Assembly: GCA_900074885.1 (NCBI GenBank)
Contig: FJUW01000002.1
Coordinates: forward strand, 248,001-312,000
Reading direction: 5' to 3'
DNA length: 64,000 nucleotides
Source of the DNA: Rhynchosporium graminicola
Taxonomy: Eukaryota; Ascomycota; Leotiomycetes; Helotiales; Ploettnerulaceae
Each line of letters starts with the position of its first letter. The stretch's first letter is position 1. This document shows positions 15,403 to 27,224 of this stretch, one piece after another. Position numbers and translations under genes: made by a program. The notes beneath the pieces were generated by a model that saw nothing but the letters and a program-made list of their open reading frames with translations, made no database searches and was not told the origin of the DNA.

Positions 15403-16465
15403 CTTGGATAGTGATGCATGAAGTTAGGACGAACGGTTCCCTGTCGTCAGCTTTTGTGTTTGCTGGAAATATAGATGTCCATGTATTTGTACGTGTTTAG
15501 ATTGAGCTTCCTATGTGTATAGATTCCGTTGCGGTATTCTTTGGCAATGCTTTTTCAAGCTCGAGATTCGTTCTGCATGTTGTGCTTGATTAGGTGCCGT
15601 AGCGGGGTTGTGGGAAGTTCAATTACAATACTGTACTCCGTAGACATTTTTAGAGCTCACATTTCACAATGTTCACTGAAATTCCTAGACAAACCGAAAA
15701 TTTCCATTTCCTGCATGGTTCATTTAACTTGTCTAAGCGAAGTAGTGGTATGTGTAGGTAGTAAATTGATATTTCTTGCTGCGATCAGTACTTATATGAA
15801 AGCCTCGGAAACGGTCCATTGTTGCTTGATCCTGTGCCAAAGACATGGATGGAGATTACAATATAAGTACTCCGCCATGTTCCGCACCCGGGCGTACCTC
15901 TTTCTGTTACTTATAGCTGAATGCACGACTTTCTGTGATTCAGAGGACGAATGGTAAGAATTCCGCAGATCTACCTTTCGTAAATTAGCGAAGTGATTCC
16001 GTCTCGAAAATGTTACTTAGGTGCCAGTATGTATATACATGTATATTTATGTATATTATATACACATTCGGCTACACGCAGCCATTTCAGCCACATGCTT
16101 CTTCGTTATCATCTACTATCCATGTCCCATATCGTAGGCCTACCCTAGCCTAGCCTTGGAGGGGTTAAGACTGGGGAGAGCTCTGGTGCAGTACAGTTGT
16201 CGTCTGCTTGCCCCTCTGTTCCCTTTCAACTTGTACTTTTATTTTCTTTCGTAGTTCCCATCGTCGCCTCTCCCGTTTGTCTTTCACACTATTATACATT
16301 TTCTCCTGTCATACACTTCTTGGGCTGTATCACTCAAGCTGACCAGGTTGCTGCTTTTATCCTTATGAACGTGTTGCACGAGGTGGCGATGCCGATGAGA
16401 AAATTTATGACAGCTACTCGATCTACCCTCTATCCTATGCGCGAAACCTCTATAATTCTTCGAAT
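15403..16465. other. Intergenic region, gene not seen
   Basis: No supported coding region. The stretch around 16029-16066 is a short AT run built from tatgtatata-like units. The interval separates two divergently transcribed membrane-protein genes and presumably holds both promoters. Confidence 0.5.
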
Positions 16466-18775
16466 ATGTCAAGCTCAGCTCAGCCGATCAAGAGACGGTC
16501 TAGTCGAAGCTCCAGAGGCTCATTTGGCAGATCTCCCTTCAGTAACTCATTTCTCTCGGGATCGTTACTCCCAGGATCGCCCATAGCTCAGGAATCCATT
16601 GCCCGAGATCTCGAAGAGTGCGAGGACGACGAGGTTGAAGCCTCTGAAACTGGAAGTGGAAGTTCAGACGAAGAATCTTCGGAAGGATCTACAGTGCGAC
16701 CAGATGATGCCGTACAACACTCCATGGCCAGTTCTTACCGGCGGCCTAGTTATGTAGCCTTTGGAGGGACTCGAGGAGCCGTGACGCCCCAGGTGGGTGA
16801 ACTCCTTTCTCGTATATCTAAACCCGGTATTAGGTTTCAAATTGTGTTTCTCTCAAAGCTGTATTAAAAGCCTTCATTATCCTCAAGCTTCACCACAGCA
16901 ACTTACTGAATGCCATTTCTACAACAGCTTCAAGAGCCAAGGTACTTGACGAAGAAGGAAAAGAAGCAAGTTAGGAATGAGGAGAGAAGTCTATTAAGGG
17001 ACAACCATCTTGCCCCGCCAAAACAGCCCCAATCGAAGCAAAGGGACCCTCTGATACGGTTATACAAGTTCATGTTCAGTCCGAGGAGACCGAGATCCAC
17101 TACAGATGAAGAGGCAGATTCCGAGGATCCATTATCTACCATGCGACCTACGGAAACCTCTGCCTTATTGGTTAATGATGTAGTAGAGACTGCGAGAACT
17201 CGACACGAGAGATTGAATACTCAATGGGAGGCTGCTGTTGCTTCAGGGAAGATCAAGTCAACATGGCAGCGTGAAGCTAAGGTTCTGTGGAAGTATTCGA
17301 GTCCATTGGTCGTGACTTTCGTGCTTCAATATTCTTTACCAGTCGCCAGCATTTTTACAGTTGGGCATCTTGGAAAAGTAGAACTAGGTGCGGTCAGTCT
17401 AGCGTCTATGACAGCCAATATCTCTGGATTCGCTATATATCAAGGATTGGCCACGAGTTTGGATACTTTATGTGCGCAAGCTTACGGAAGTGGGAAGAAG
17501 CATCTCGTCGGCTTGCAATTGCAGAGAATGGTTTACTTTCTCTGGATCTTGACCATACCCATCGGCATACTTTGGTTATGTGCTGAAAATATCCTGGAGA
17601 AATTGGTTCCCGAGAAAGAGTCTGCCAAACTTGCAGGGCTTTACCTCCGCGTTCTACTCTTTGGTGCACCTGGTTTCGCCTGTTTTGAGAGTGGAAAACG
17701 CTTTGTGCAAGCTCAAGGTCTATTTTCAGCCACCACATATGTACTGCTTGTTGCGGCGCCTTTGAATGCTTTCATGAATTGGCTATTTGTGTGGCATTTC
17801 GATTGGGGCTTCATTGGAGCTCCAATTGCGGTCGCTATCACTGATAATCTCTTGCCGATTCTGTTGTTCTTATATGTGAGATTTGTGGATGGGCGGCAGT
17901 GCTGGAGCGGATTCACTTGGAAAGCTTTCCATAACTGGGGTATGCATTGAATCGATATCCTCGGGCACAAAGTAGTACTGACTCGAGAAGGCCCAATGAT
18001 CAAACTCGCGCTACCTGGTCTACTCATGCTAGAAGCAGAATACCTCGCTTTCGAGATTCTAACACTCGTGGCAAGCTATTTCGGCACCACTCATCTTGCT
18101 GCTCAGAGCGTGCTCAGCACTATCACGGCCATGACCTTCCAGATTCCATTCTCTACCTCTATTGCAGCTTCGACGCGCGTTGCGAACTTGATCGGTGCAA
18201 CGCTAAGCGATGCCGCAAAAACCAGTGCCAAAGTAGTAAGTTCTTCAGTCTCTCACCAGAACCAGACTTATTTCTTACATCCCTACAGGTTATGTTCACA
18301 GCGACCCTCATAGGAGTTTTCAACGTCATCCTTCTCTATGCCCTACGTAACAAAATCCCGCAACTCTTCACCAATGACCAAGAAGTCTCCGCTCTCGTCG
18401 CGAGAGTCATGCCACTGTGTGCAGCGTTTCAATTATTCGACGCTTTGGCGGCAAATTGTAATGGTTTACTGCGTGGCCTGGGGAGACAGGAAATCGGTGG
18501 TTGGGTGAATCTGTTCTGTTATTATATTATTGCGATGCCAATAAGTATTTATACGGCTTTTGCTCTCGACTGGCAATTGGAGGGTTTATGGAGTGGTGTT
18601 GCGCTGGCGTTGGGGCTGTGAGTTATTCCTCTTTATTAATCTTCAAAACGCGAATTTTGGTTGATGGACTTGGCTAATTGAACATAGGGTCGCTGCTGCC
18701 GAGGGCTATTTTATCTGGAAAGCTGATTGGAATCAAGCTGTTGAAGATGCACAGATGAGGAATAATGCTGGTTGA
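16466..18775 (+). CDS. MATE-family multidrug/toxin extrusion transporter
   Basis: Five exons (16466-16792, 16928-17939, 17991-18235, 18289-18617, 18688-18775) give about 666 aa with all phases closing. The first ~230 residues are cytosolic, Ser-rich then acidic (ECEDDEVEAS), as is common in fungal MATE proteins. The transporter core begins near REAKVLWKYSSPLVVTFVLQ. It shows the MATE repeats: VGHLGKVELGAVSLASM, GLATSLDTLCAQAYGSG (a family hallmark) and, in the second half, FGTTHLAAQSVLSTITAMTF and RVANLIGATLSDAAK. About 12 membrane segments are visible. These antiporters export organic cations and xenobiotics; the closest yeast relative by architecture is Erc1. The substrate is unknown and the neighbours give no pathway clue. 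Confidence 0.93.
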
Positions 18776-21481
18776 TATATCAGAGTATACATAGATGCAT
18801 AAAGCAGAATAGGTGCGATTTGAATCTTGCGAGTGAGGCGATGGTAATTTACGAGAGCATATATATCTTCAAACTGAACACTGAACGATGAATGATATGA
18901 TGTTGAAGGAGTTGAAGGAATTAGTAGACGGTAAATGAAAAGGAATTTGCAGATATATCATTTGAGCATTATCAGATAAGAAAATAGAGCTGGCTGAGAA
19001 CTTAGTCTCTTCTTTTTATCGTTATCTCTTAATTTTTCATATGATCAGTTTCGTATGCTCGCAGTTCTTAAGTGATTTCTATAATGAACTCTGCAAAAGA
19101 AGAAAAGATAAAACAAACTCTCGCGCACCCGCGAGAGAACAAACCTCCCCTTTCGAGAGGTTCTGCTTCTTTTCTCTTTAATAATATGATAAGAGATATA
19201 GGTATAGGTATAGTAGATTCTTAGGTATCACGGGCCCCAGTCGCATTTAACCCAACGTAAGCAGGCCAGGGGAACACTTGCATGAGCTAAGAACCGTCCC
19301 CGGGTTTCAAAGGCTTTCCAACAACCGCCAACAACCTAATGGTCATTGAAGGAAGCTGTCCAGCCAGATTCCGAGGACCCCGCTTCGTAGAGATCTTGTT
19401 CAGAAATCAGAAGGGCGACATTCTTCGTGCCGACTCCATCCGAATCGGTATTCTTGGTGAGAGAATACCATCCGGATATGTTTGGTGCTGCTTGATACCG
19501 TGTACCGGGGTTTTGTTAGTAGTTGATTGAAAGGTGTGGGGGGACTCACGAAAATTCGCCGAAGCGATGGGGTTTTTGTCTTATTTCGTTATTTACAGGT
19601 GAGAATATTGAAGGTGAAAGTGTGGTTGTCGTGAGTTGGATTTTAGCCGAGCTGGTGGTTGGGATGCGGCGGTAAGGCTTATGGGCGCAACGTACGAGTG
19701 GCGACTATTGTTTTTGATTGATTGTATGTATGAATACCTAGGTACGCTCACCACAAAGTTTCGAAACTTGTCCAAATCGTGCCTTCTAATGCGATAAAAG
19801 GTCTCTTAGATTGCTTCCTGAGGTAGTCGGATACGGATTTCTGACAATTTGTTAAGACCTCAAAAAAAATATCGCAAGAACGCTATACTCACCTTCAGGA
19901 TAAATTAAAGTGACTTTTTTCTATATACACGCAATCGTCGATGCAATCCTCGATCATTCCATTTGCGATCTAATAATCACGATATCAAGGAGGCGGTCGC
20001 GAGATCTACCAAACATTTGACCTCCGATAATGCGAAGGCATAATTAGATTCCGATCCCATCCTCATTCCCTTGTATATCTTAATAAGAGCCCTGATTTGA
20101 GGTAGCAATGAAGAAAGTTGATTGGAAATCTGCTGATGTGACCCGAGGTGAGGAGCTTCGGACATTAGATGTCGTTGGCGATACTCGCTTAATCTGGCTT
20201 CCGTTCAAAACAATAGTCGATTGTCAAGAACTTGTGATCGTGTACGTAGTTAAGTAGCACATATACCGTGTCAGGCGAGGAGCGTCTATTCCTTTTCAAT
20301 TTAGCCGATCAGCCATACTAGAGACAGCATCGGCATAGAAAAGAGTTGGTCGTTTGGTTGCGCGTGAATTATTTCTTGCTTGCCATCTCCGGTCTGATGA
20401 TGTTGCGCCTTGAATTTTTACCAAACAGTCTTCTGATAGACCACCAGTAGTAAATACAAATTCAAGAACTCATGGATCTCAATCCCAGCTGGCTAGTCTG
20501 TATGTACCAAAACAGCGCAATGGACAGGGGATTTTGGTGGCCGACGGGCTATCATCAATGGAATAGTATCGAGCAACGGAAGATTAGCGGTTTCGATTCA
20601 TACACTGCAAGGTCTGCTCGTTATTAGAGCTGTTGTATTTGATTCTTTGCCGAGTGAAATAAATGAATAGTAGACTCCGCATGAGAGGTCTCTGTAAGTC
20701 AATGTTTTACGCTCCAGGATACTTGTTGCATTAGGAGTACTGGACGCACTAGAGGCATTATGTGCACTAAGATGACGACAACATCAGGGATGCACATGAG
20801 ATACGAAGAAAACGAAGTCCATTCTGCCGTTTCTCGATTTGCCGCGCAATCAAAGTTTTCATGTATTTTACAGCCGGGCTGACACAGCTATCATGGCTAG
20901 CGAGGCTCGCCCAGCTAAAGTTTTATTAAAGAACATATTACTGGACGACACAGATAGCTCGACCAAGACCCCAGAAGAAGATCATGAAGCTTAAAGAGCG
21001 TAGGGGGTTTAGTCAAATCGTGGATCATCGTGGCTGATATTTGTAAGATACGTGGCACTAGAGTAGAAGAACTTTTGGTAAGTGCATAGGAGACCTTCAC
21101 CAAATAACTCAGACTGTTAAGTTTCGGCGATGATGGGATGACTACAGATTTCATTTTGGTAGACGGAGGTGTCTATTTACCAGCAGGAGCTGAAGCTTGT
21201 CAGCCTGCCAAGGTATCAACTATTTGACAATGTGCATCCTGTGGCGAGCATATCACACAACTATATGTTAAGCATATGGATCACCTCGAATTGGAAAAGA
21301 AAGTAGACCAGTATACGATTTTGGAATGATTGCAATATGCAAGTAGCAAGCAGTGTGCTATAAATCTAGCTACTTATCTCAGTATCCACATCCAATGCTG
21401 AAAGACCCAGACCAAACCAACACCAGTTTCTTCCCATTTTCTTCCTTACGCCAGCAAATCAGATACAAGTTCCAACAACCC
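18776..21481. other. Gene-poor AT-rich interval between MATE transporter and NMD3
   Basis: About 2.7 kb without a supported gene. Most is AT-rich. A locally GC-richer block near 19220-19530 has a 63-codon plus-strand frame (19339-19530) and an equally open antisense frame, neither recognisable. A GC-stem inverted repeat lies at 19118-19137. The interval could be decayed sequence; I see no transposase or reverse transcriptase motifs. Confidence 0.5.
19118..19137. repeat. Perfect inverted repeat, 8-bp GC-rich arms, 4-bp loop
   Basis: CTCTCGCG and its exact reverse complement CGCGAGAG flank CACC. It lies in AT-rich DNA about 340 bp past the MATE stop codon and is followed by a pyrimidine-rich stretch. 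A transcribed copy would form a stable hairpin; no function is assigned. Confidence 0.7.
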
Positions 21482-23098
21482 CTACGGATTGTCCGTAACC
21501 GCCAGATCATCAAACTCGTCCAGTAGCTCATCCATATCGATGCGCGGGGTCTCGTCCTCTCCATCATCAGTCTCTACGACACTCATAGCCTCCTGATCGA
21601 CCTTCTGCTGTTGCTGTGCCTTATAAACAGCCAGCGTCTGTCTCAACTCTTCATCCTCCTCAACATCACGCAAAAACATCTCGTAATCCTTGTCCATCTT
21701 CTCCTGGTCAGACTTCTTAGGAAGCATATCACCCTCTTCCTTGGTCATACGCTTTAGGCGCCAGTTACGATTCTTCGCCTTCTTCTTTCTGGCATAGAAC
21801 TTCTTGACTAGCATGACGTCAGGTATCTGCGAGGAGTATGTATTCGATTCTTCGAGAGCGTCATATTGGGGACTGTTGAAGTTTGTGCCGGTAAGCATGT
21901 ATCCCATCACGGAATCTCCTGGGTGCAGAACGTTGCCTAGATGTGTTCGTGTGTAGTAAGTTTTGTCGTTCGACCCGAGGTCTGAGGCACGAGCGACTGT
22001 AGCTTCAGCCAAGGCCCATCTTCCTTTTGTGGGCCCAATCAGGTCGATATCCATGACGATGAACTCAGTAAGTTCTTGAACATCAGCGAGAGAAACAAAA
22101 GGAGCACGCCAGTAGATCGGCGTAGAAACATCAGCGGTCTGGAGAGTAGATGGATCGAGGAAGCAAACTGTGGTGCCGATCTTGTAGCAAAGACCGAGAG
22201 GATATATGTTGCCAATCTGCTTTGCAAGCTTTATTGGTATCGCCACCAAATCATCTTTGCAAATCGGGACCAGTTCAACGGAGTACGAGAATTTGTAAGA
22301 TTTGGTAGATGTGTGAATGTCCATCGAAATCAATTCTTGAGACTTCTTGCTTGTTACAGGTGCGACAGAGTTGAGGAAGTCGACGAATTTCTCGGCCTGA
22401 TTTCGCGCTGCGTAGTAAAAATCTAGACCATCCTTCACTTCCTTAATGTTGATCGTGTCTTTGTGTGCGCCATGCTTGAGGATGAGTTGTTCGAGGTAGA
22501 GGAAAGTTCTCTTGTGAGGAACCTTTTGGCGGACTTGTACGCATGCTCTCCATGTGTTCGCGGTGTAGGATTTCGCACAGTCGGGACATTGCTGATATGC
22601 GACAATGTATTCCACCTCGAATGCTTGCTGAAGCACAACTCCCTCGGAAACGGAATCTTGGATCGTGAGCTTGACCTTTACTCTGCGAGAATGGGGTTCG
22701 GTCCAAATGAAGCTTGCGTCGATGATTCGTACTTTGTGTAATCCTCGTAATTTCTTCAAGCAAAGTGCGAGTAGTTCTCTGGACTCGAGAGCGGCGACAA
22801 TCCAACTTGTAGGGGGAAGCAACCACCGGTCACAATCTCTGCAAAAATGTAGAGTGGCCTCGCGCTGAATTCCTTGGGATACATCGACAGTGAGCTTCAC
22901 ACAGTCGTAGCAGAGAGCGCCAGCAGCAGTTGTTCCATCGATAGCGGCGCCACAGTTGCAACACAGAATACTTTAATACGTTAGCAGAATGATGAGGAAT
23001 TGCTGAGGAGTTTCTTACGTTGCACCGTTTTGTTGCTGGTCTGCTACTGCAAATCGTGTTGCAATAGACACCGGAGCGTCAAGGTCCATGGCAGACAT
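21482..23098 (-). CDS. NMD3: 60S ribosomal subunit export adaptor NMD3
   Basis: Two exons (23098-23019 and 22970-21482) encode about 522 aa. The N-terminus has the Nmd3 zinc-binding region: ILCCNCG, CYDC, FCRDCDRW and, further on, CPDCAKSYTANTW give repeated CxxC pairs. Downstream are the conserved blocks FYYAARNQAEKFVDFLNSV and IGTTVCFLDPSTLQTADVSTPIYWRAPFVSL (OB/SH3-like region). The C-terminus holds KKFYARKKKAKNRNWRLKR and an acidic, hydrophobic tail (MDELLDEFDDLAVTDNP) that suits a leucine-type export signal for Crm1. Nmd3 binds pre-60S particles in the nucleus and carries them through the pore. The small first exon is supported because only it supplies the first two cysteine pairs. Confidence 0.96.
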
Positions 23099-23890
23099 CT
23101 TGACTGTATTGCTGGTTGTGTCCTTGGAGTACTTAATTGGTGGTGGGGTTGGATCGGAAAATACAGAAGAAATATGTCAACCCCGCCTACGCGATAATGT
23201 TAGAGCCGAAAAATCCTTATCAGAAGCCGCCACCACAACGTGACGTTGAGTCATGCTTCAAAATCAAAGAACCCCCCATCGAGTGTTCATAATTCGGGAG
23301 TCTCTACCTACGGGCGCTGGAAATACTCAAAAACAGTTTAGGTTGGATTTAAGCTTGTAAATGTCATTAAGGGACTGACACATGATCAAAGTCACATGAT
23401 CGTATTCAGTCAAGATTGGGACATGGGAGAGATCTGCCATGCTACATAAATAGAACCTTTAGTCTTATGTCGATTCAAAACCAAGGTAGGCCGCAAAGTC
23501 GTTCCTACGTCTCATCGTCCTTGGCCGTGTGCTGTTCTCCTCCGACATCGTAATATCCAAGCTTGATTGCACCATTCCCTTAGCCTAACCATCCACCAAT
23601 AGTATTCGCAGTCTTTCAGTATCAACCATCTGACGTAGGCTATACGATGCATTCCATAGCTGCTGTTCAAGATGAATCAGAAAATCAACCCCTTGCCCGC
23701 CAATAACAGTCGCTAAGCTTACAAAGGATGTCTGCTTCCTCAGTATTCAGGAGTGGGGACGAGGGGACATCACTCTATTCAAGGAAAACGCAATTCTTGG
23801 AAGATGAAATGTGATCGAGGTCCCAAGACACTATAAGACCCTCTTGATCTGGAGTCTGACATGCAAACTAAACTTATCTTCATCACCGAA
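23099..23890. other. Divergent promoter region between NMD3 and the TauD-type dioxygenase
   Basis: No gene is seen. Near 23380-23402 the sequence repeats cacatgatc (acacatgatcaaagtcacatgatcg), giving two CACATGA direct copies that could be a bHLH-like or other protein site. This is only a pattern observation. Confidence 0.4.
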
Positions 23891-25234
23891 ATGGCGCCAT
23901 CAGCAACCGAAACCATCACTTTAGAAAATCGTCCAGTCAAGCTCACGAGCAACGTCGGACCATACAAAGAACTTTCGCCAATTGGATATGAGAAAGATGC
24001 TGAAGAAAAGGGCGGAGATGGTTTTTCTGCAGCAAAAGTTCGTCCCTAGCATATATATCCTGCATAACTTTCTGACTATCCAATAGTACAAGAACTACCT
24101 CCCAACATGGGGAATCGAGAGCTTCCCACCTCTAGAGCCATTCGAGCACAAGGATCACGGCTTAGATGCTGATATCAAGTTCCCAGAGCTTCTGGCAGCT
24201 GGTGTCACAACTAACGACCTGACCCCAACAATTGGCACCGAAGTTTCGGGGGTTCAACTCAGCAAGTTGAGTAATGCAGGTAAAGACGAACTGGCTAGAT
24301 TTGTCGCTGAGAGAAAAGTTGTGGCTTTCAGAGATCAAGACTTTGCCGACCTGCCCATCAGCGAAGCACTCGATTATGGGAGGTATTTCGGTCGTCTTCA
24401 CATCCATCCTACCTCCGGAGCACCGGCAGGATATCCGGAAGTACACTTGGTCCACCGCGGCGCAGGAGATAAAACTGCTGAGGAATTTTTTGAGACCAGG
24501 ACTTCTTCGGTCGCTTGGCACAGCGACGTCTCATACGAGCTCCAACCACCCGGAACAACCTTTCTTTATATCCTTGACGTCCCAGAAAGCGGCGGCGATA
24601 CGCTGTTTGCCAACCAGGTCGAAGCTTACAACAGACTCAGCGACGGATTCAAAGAGAGGCTACACGGCCTCAAGGCAACTCATTCAGGCATTGAACAAGT
24701 CAATGCTTCGAGAAATAAGAACGGTGCTGTTCGCAGAGAGCCGGTGGTGAGCGTGCATCCAATTGTGCGAACACATCCAGTGACAGGGGAGAAAGCTCTC
24801 TACGTTAATCCACAATGTAGGAGCTGCAATCCCTAGCTAAACATGCTTCTGACAAAATGTTAGTTACCAGATCAATCGTTGGGTATAAGCATGAGGAGAG
24901 CGAGTTCTTACTAAAGTTCTTATACGACCACATTGCCTACGGAGCAGATTTTCAAGCGAGAGTGAAGTGGGCTGAGAAGACAGTCGTAGTTGTACGTAGA
25001 GCGGAAGCTCATGTTCCCTCCTTCAACTTTTCAAGATATTCTTGAGACATGTCTTTTGATTCCCATTCTAACCCCAGAATTCTTTAAAAAACATTGCTAA
25101 CCCCCATTGCGTAGTGGGATAATCGAGTGACATCTCACTCAGCTCTGGTCGATTGGAAGTCTGGACAGAGAAGACATTTGGCGCGAATTGCAGCACAAGC
25201 GGAAGCTCCTACCGAGACACCTTTCAAGGCTTGA
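23891..25234 (+). CDS. TauD/TfdA-family Fe(II)/2-oxoglutarate dioxygenase (sulfonate/taurine type)
   Basis: Four exons (23891-24037, 24087-24816, 24864-24991, 25115-25234) encode about 374 aa. The Fe(II) facial triad is visible: His and Asp in SVAWHSDVSYE, and the distal His in WDNRVTSHSALVDW, which is followed by the 2-oxoglutarate-binding Arg region (GQRRHLARI). LYILDVPESGGDTLFANQ and HPVTGEKALYVNPQFT are further conserved blocks. By family, the enzyme hydroxylates and desulfonates alkyl sulfonates such as taurine to release sulfite, as yeast Jlp1 does, but relatives act on phenoxyacetates or other acids, so the substrate is inferred. An in-frame ATG ten codons upstream (23861) is an alternative start. 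No sulfur-assimilation gene is adjacent. Confidence 0.92.
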
Positions 25235-25322
25235 TCAGATGTAATTAACGACTGGTTTTTGTAAATAATGAATATGAACCGGCCCCAACAATATAAGTGA
25301 GCTGCAGACTGGACGGAATCAG

Positions 25323-26519
25323 TCAGAAGATAGGGATCGTGTTGTAGTCTTCCTCCTTCTTTATTTTCTGCGCCTTTTCCTTTTTGGCTCTGGCCAATCG
25401 AATTCGCTCTAACCTTGACGGCTTTGGAGTATCTTCCATATGGTGACTCGACATCGTACCGAGAATGGAGGACGACAGTGACGGCTCGGTCTTGACATGA
25501 GGTTCCATCTTTGGTACGTGAGGAGTAGATGTTAGTGGTTCCCTTTTGATGGTAGTTGTCTTGACAGACAGGGAATGCAAACTGAAAGATGTTGCAGGTG
25601 TTCGATTCAGTGCGACCAAATTCGGGGCAGGAATGGGCGCATCAAGGTCATCGTCATCATCATCGTCTGAAAATTCCAAAAGTAATTGAGCTTGAGCTTG
25701 TTGAAGAGCGTGCTTAGGTTTGGGCGAATCTACAAGTGAAGTGTGCAGGTCGGTACTTGTCTGGATGGCCGGTTTTTTGAAGCCCGCTGCAGCTCGAGTT
25801 GTAGCTACAGTATTGAGCCTCGCAAGCGATGCAGCTTTCCTCCGGGGACTATCCATCAGGCCGTGGAGCGTGGTTCCTATGTAAGGGAGCTCCTCGATAT
25901 CGCTATCATCTGAGTTTGCGCCACTCTCTTTCTTCCCCAAAATTCCTGCGATGATTGCCCTTTGCCGTTTCGCAACGGCGGTTGCTTCGAGCTTCCGTTT
26001 CGTCTGATCCGGCATCTTGCCAGTCACGGGTCTTGAAATTGAATTAATGGCCTCAGCATTTTGACTTTTGAAAGCACTTTGCTGTCTCTTGTACTCAGCA
26101 GCGTGAAGATGGACTGTGAACTTCTGAGCTACTGTCAGAAACTCATCCTCCACCATGCGATACTTGTCATCGTTGTCTTTTCCATCGGCCATGAAGCTAA
26201 AACAGTCAGTTGTTTGGAGTTAAGAACCATAAATGTCATCTTACCTTTCTGATGGTGGATCTGGAGGGGGCGATGATGATGCAGGACAGTCTTCTGATGT
26301 GGTCAATCCATATTTTCAGAAGCAAACAATGACTGTTAGAAGATGGTACTGACTTGGTTCACGAGGCTTGCCTTTCCTAAAAGAAGCTATCGTTCCTTTC
26401 TCATCGCTATCAGAACTCGCATTTTTTACTTTTAGTCTTTTTGTCGTAGGGGTACCAGCTGAACGTTTTGAAGGCACGGCCGCACTTGAGCTAGCTACCC
26501 AGGGGAGCTTTCGAGGCAT
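25323..26519 (-). CDS. Uncharacterised Ser/Lys-rich fungal protein, probably nuclear
   Basis: I do not recognise a named family. Three exons (26519-26354, 26293-26245, 26196-25323) give about 362 aa with closing phases. The start MPRKLPWV is followed by a basic Ser/Lys stretch (TKRLKVKN) resembling a nuclear localisation signal. The most protein-like block is MVEDEFLTVAQKFTVHLHAAEYKRQQ (residues ~80-105), predicted helical. A second basic patch is KRKLEATAVAKRQR. The rest is low-complexity with acidic runs (FSDDDDDDDLDAP) and repeated KxEP segments (IKREP, KMEPHVKTEP), which look like sumoylation-type motifs. The C-terminus is charged and coiled-coil-like (RLERIRLARAKKEKAQKIKKEED). A chromatin or repair role is speculation. 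It is divergent from the eIF2alpha kinase gene. Confidence 0.75.
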
Positions 26520-26533
26520 AATGTCGAAGAAAA

Positions 26534-26950
26534 TTAAGTTATACAATGATCTGGAAAGCTTTGAGGGCTTTCTGACGCCCCGGGCTCATGTAATTGGACC
26601 GTAGCCCGCTTATGGAATGCTCTTCGATTATGATTCTGCCAAAGGTGCTGAAACTCCTGGGAAAAATTGGCAGGGAATCGTGAGAAGTCCTGAAGCCAGT
26701 TACCTCCTGTTTCCAAAATAGGCGCTTTCTCCAAGCTTTCCTTTAACTTGCAAATGTGATGAATCTGGTGATATTCTGCAAAATGCTCGGAGCCAGTGAG
26801 ATTATGCTTCATTAAAAATGCGCACAACAGCTTTTTGAAATGGGACGTCGTGATGTTGGGTGCGGTCGCGATTGCAGGAAGCTTCTGCTTAGTCAGCCCT
26901 TCGAGAACCGAGCGAGACAAAGTCTTGGTTCGAAGGACGTAGAACCTCAT
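26534..26950 (-). CDS. Possible small ORF, 138 codons, doubtful
   Basis: An intact ATG-to-stop minus-strand frame lies immediately upstream of, and on the same strand as, the previous gene (14 bp before its start codon). Residue composition is ordinary but no motif is recognised. It would sit where that gene's promoter and 5' leader should be, so it may be a chance frame or a 5'-UTR artefact. Kept only as a low-confidence candidate. Confidence 0.2.
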   Translation of the reverse strand: MRFYVLRTKTLSRSVLEGLTKQKLPAIATAPNITTSHFKKLLCAFLMKHNLTGSEHFAEYHQIHHICKLKESLEKAPILETGGNWLQDFSRFPANFSQEFQHLWQNHNRRAFHKRATVQLHEPGASESPQSFPDHCIT

Positions 26951-27224
26951 ACTCCTTTTCGAGCTTCACATACCTGCCAACTCCACGTAATCACGTATCA
27001 TTTTTCCAGCTTCTCTAGTCGTTGGGTGTCAGCCCTTCACTTGAACAAGTGGCTTGGCTAGGATGTTGCTCGTCAAGAAGAACACCGTTTCCTAACCTAG
27101 AGCTCTTTTCTTTGCGCGTCTCTGCTTGTCGTTGTATTTCTGCCCTTTCTATATTCTTTTGTTCTATACGCTTTAACTTTACCTCAACGAGAAGAACACG
27201 TAGTTTTACACTCAATCTCTCGGA

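Noticed and set aside
19339..19530. 63-codon plus-strand frame in the gene-poor interval
   Set aside because: The antisense strand is equally open and neither product is recognisable; too short to support alone.
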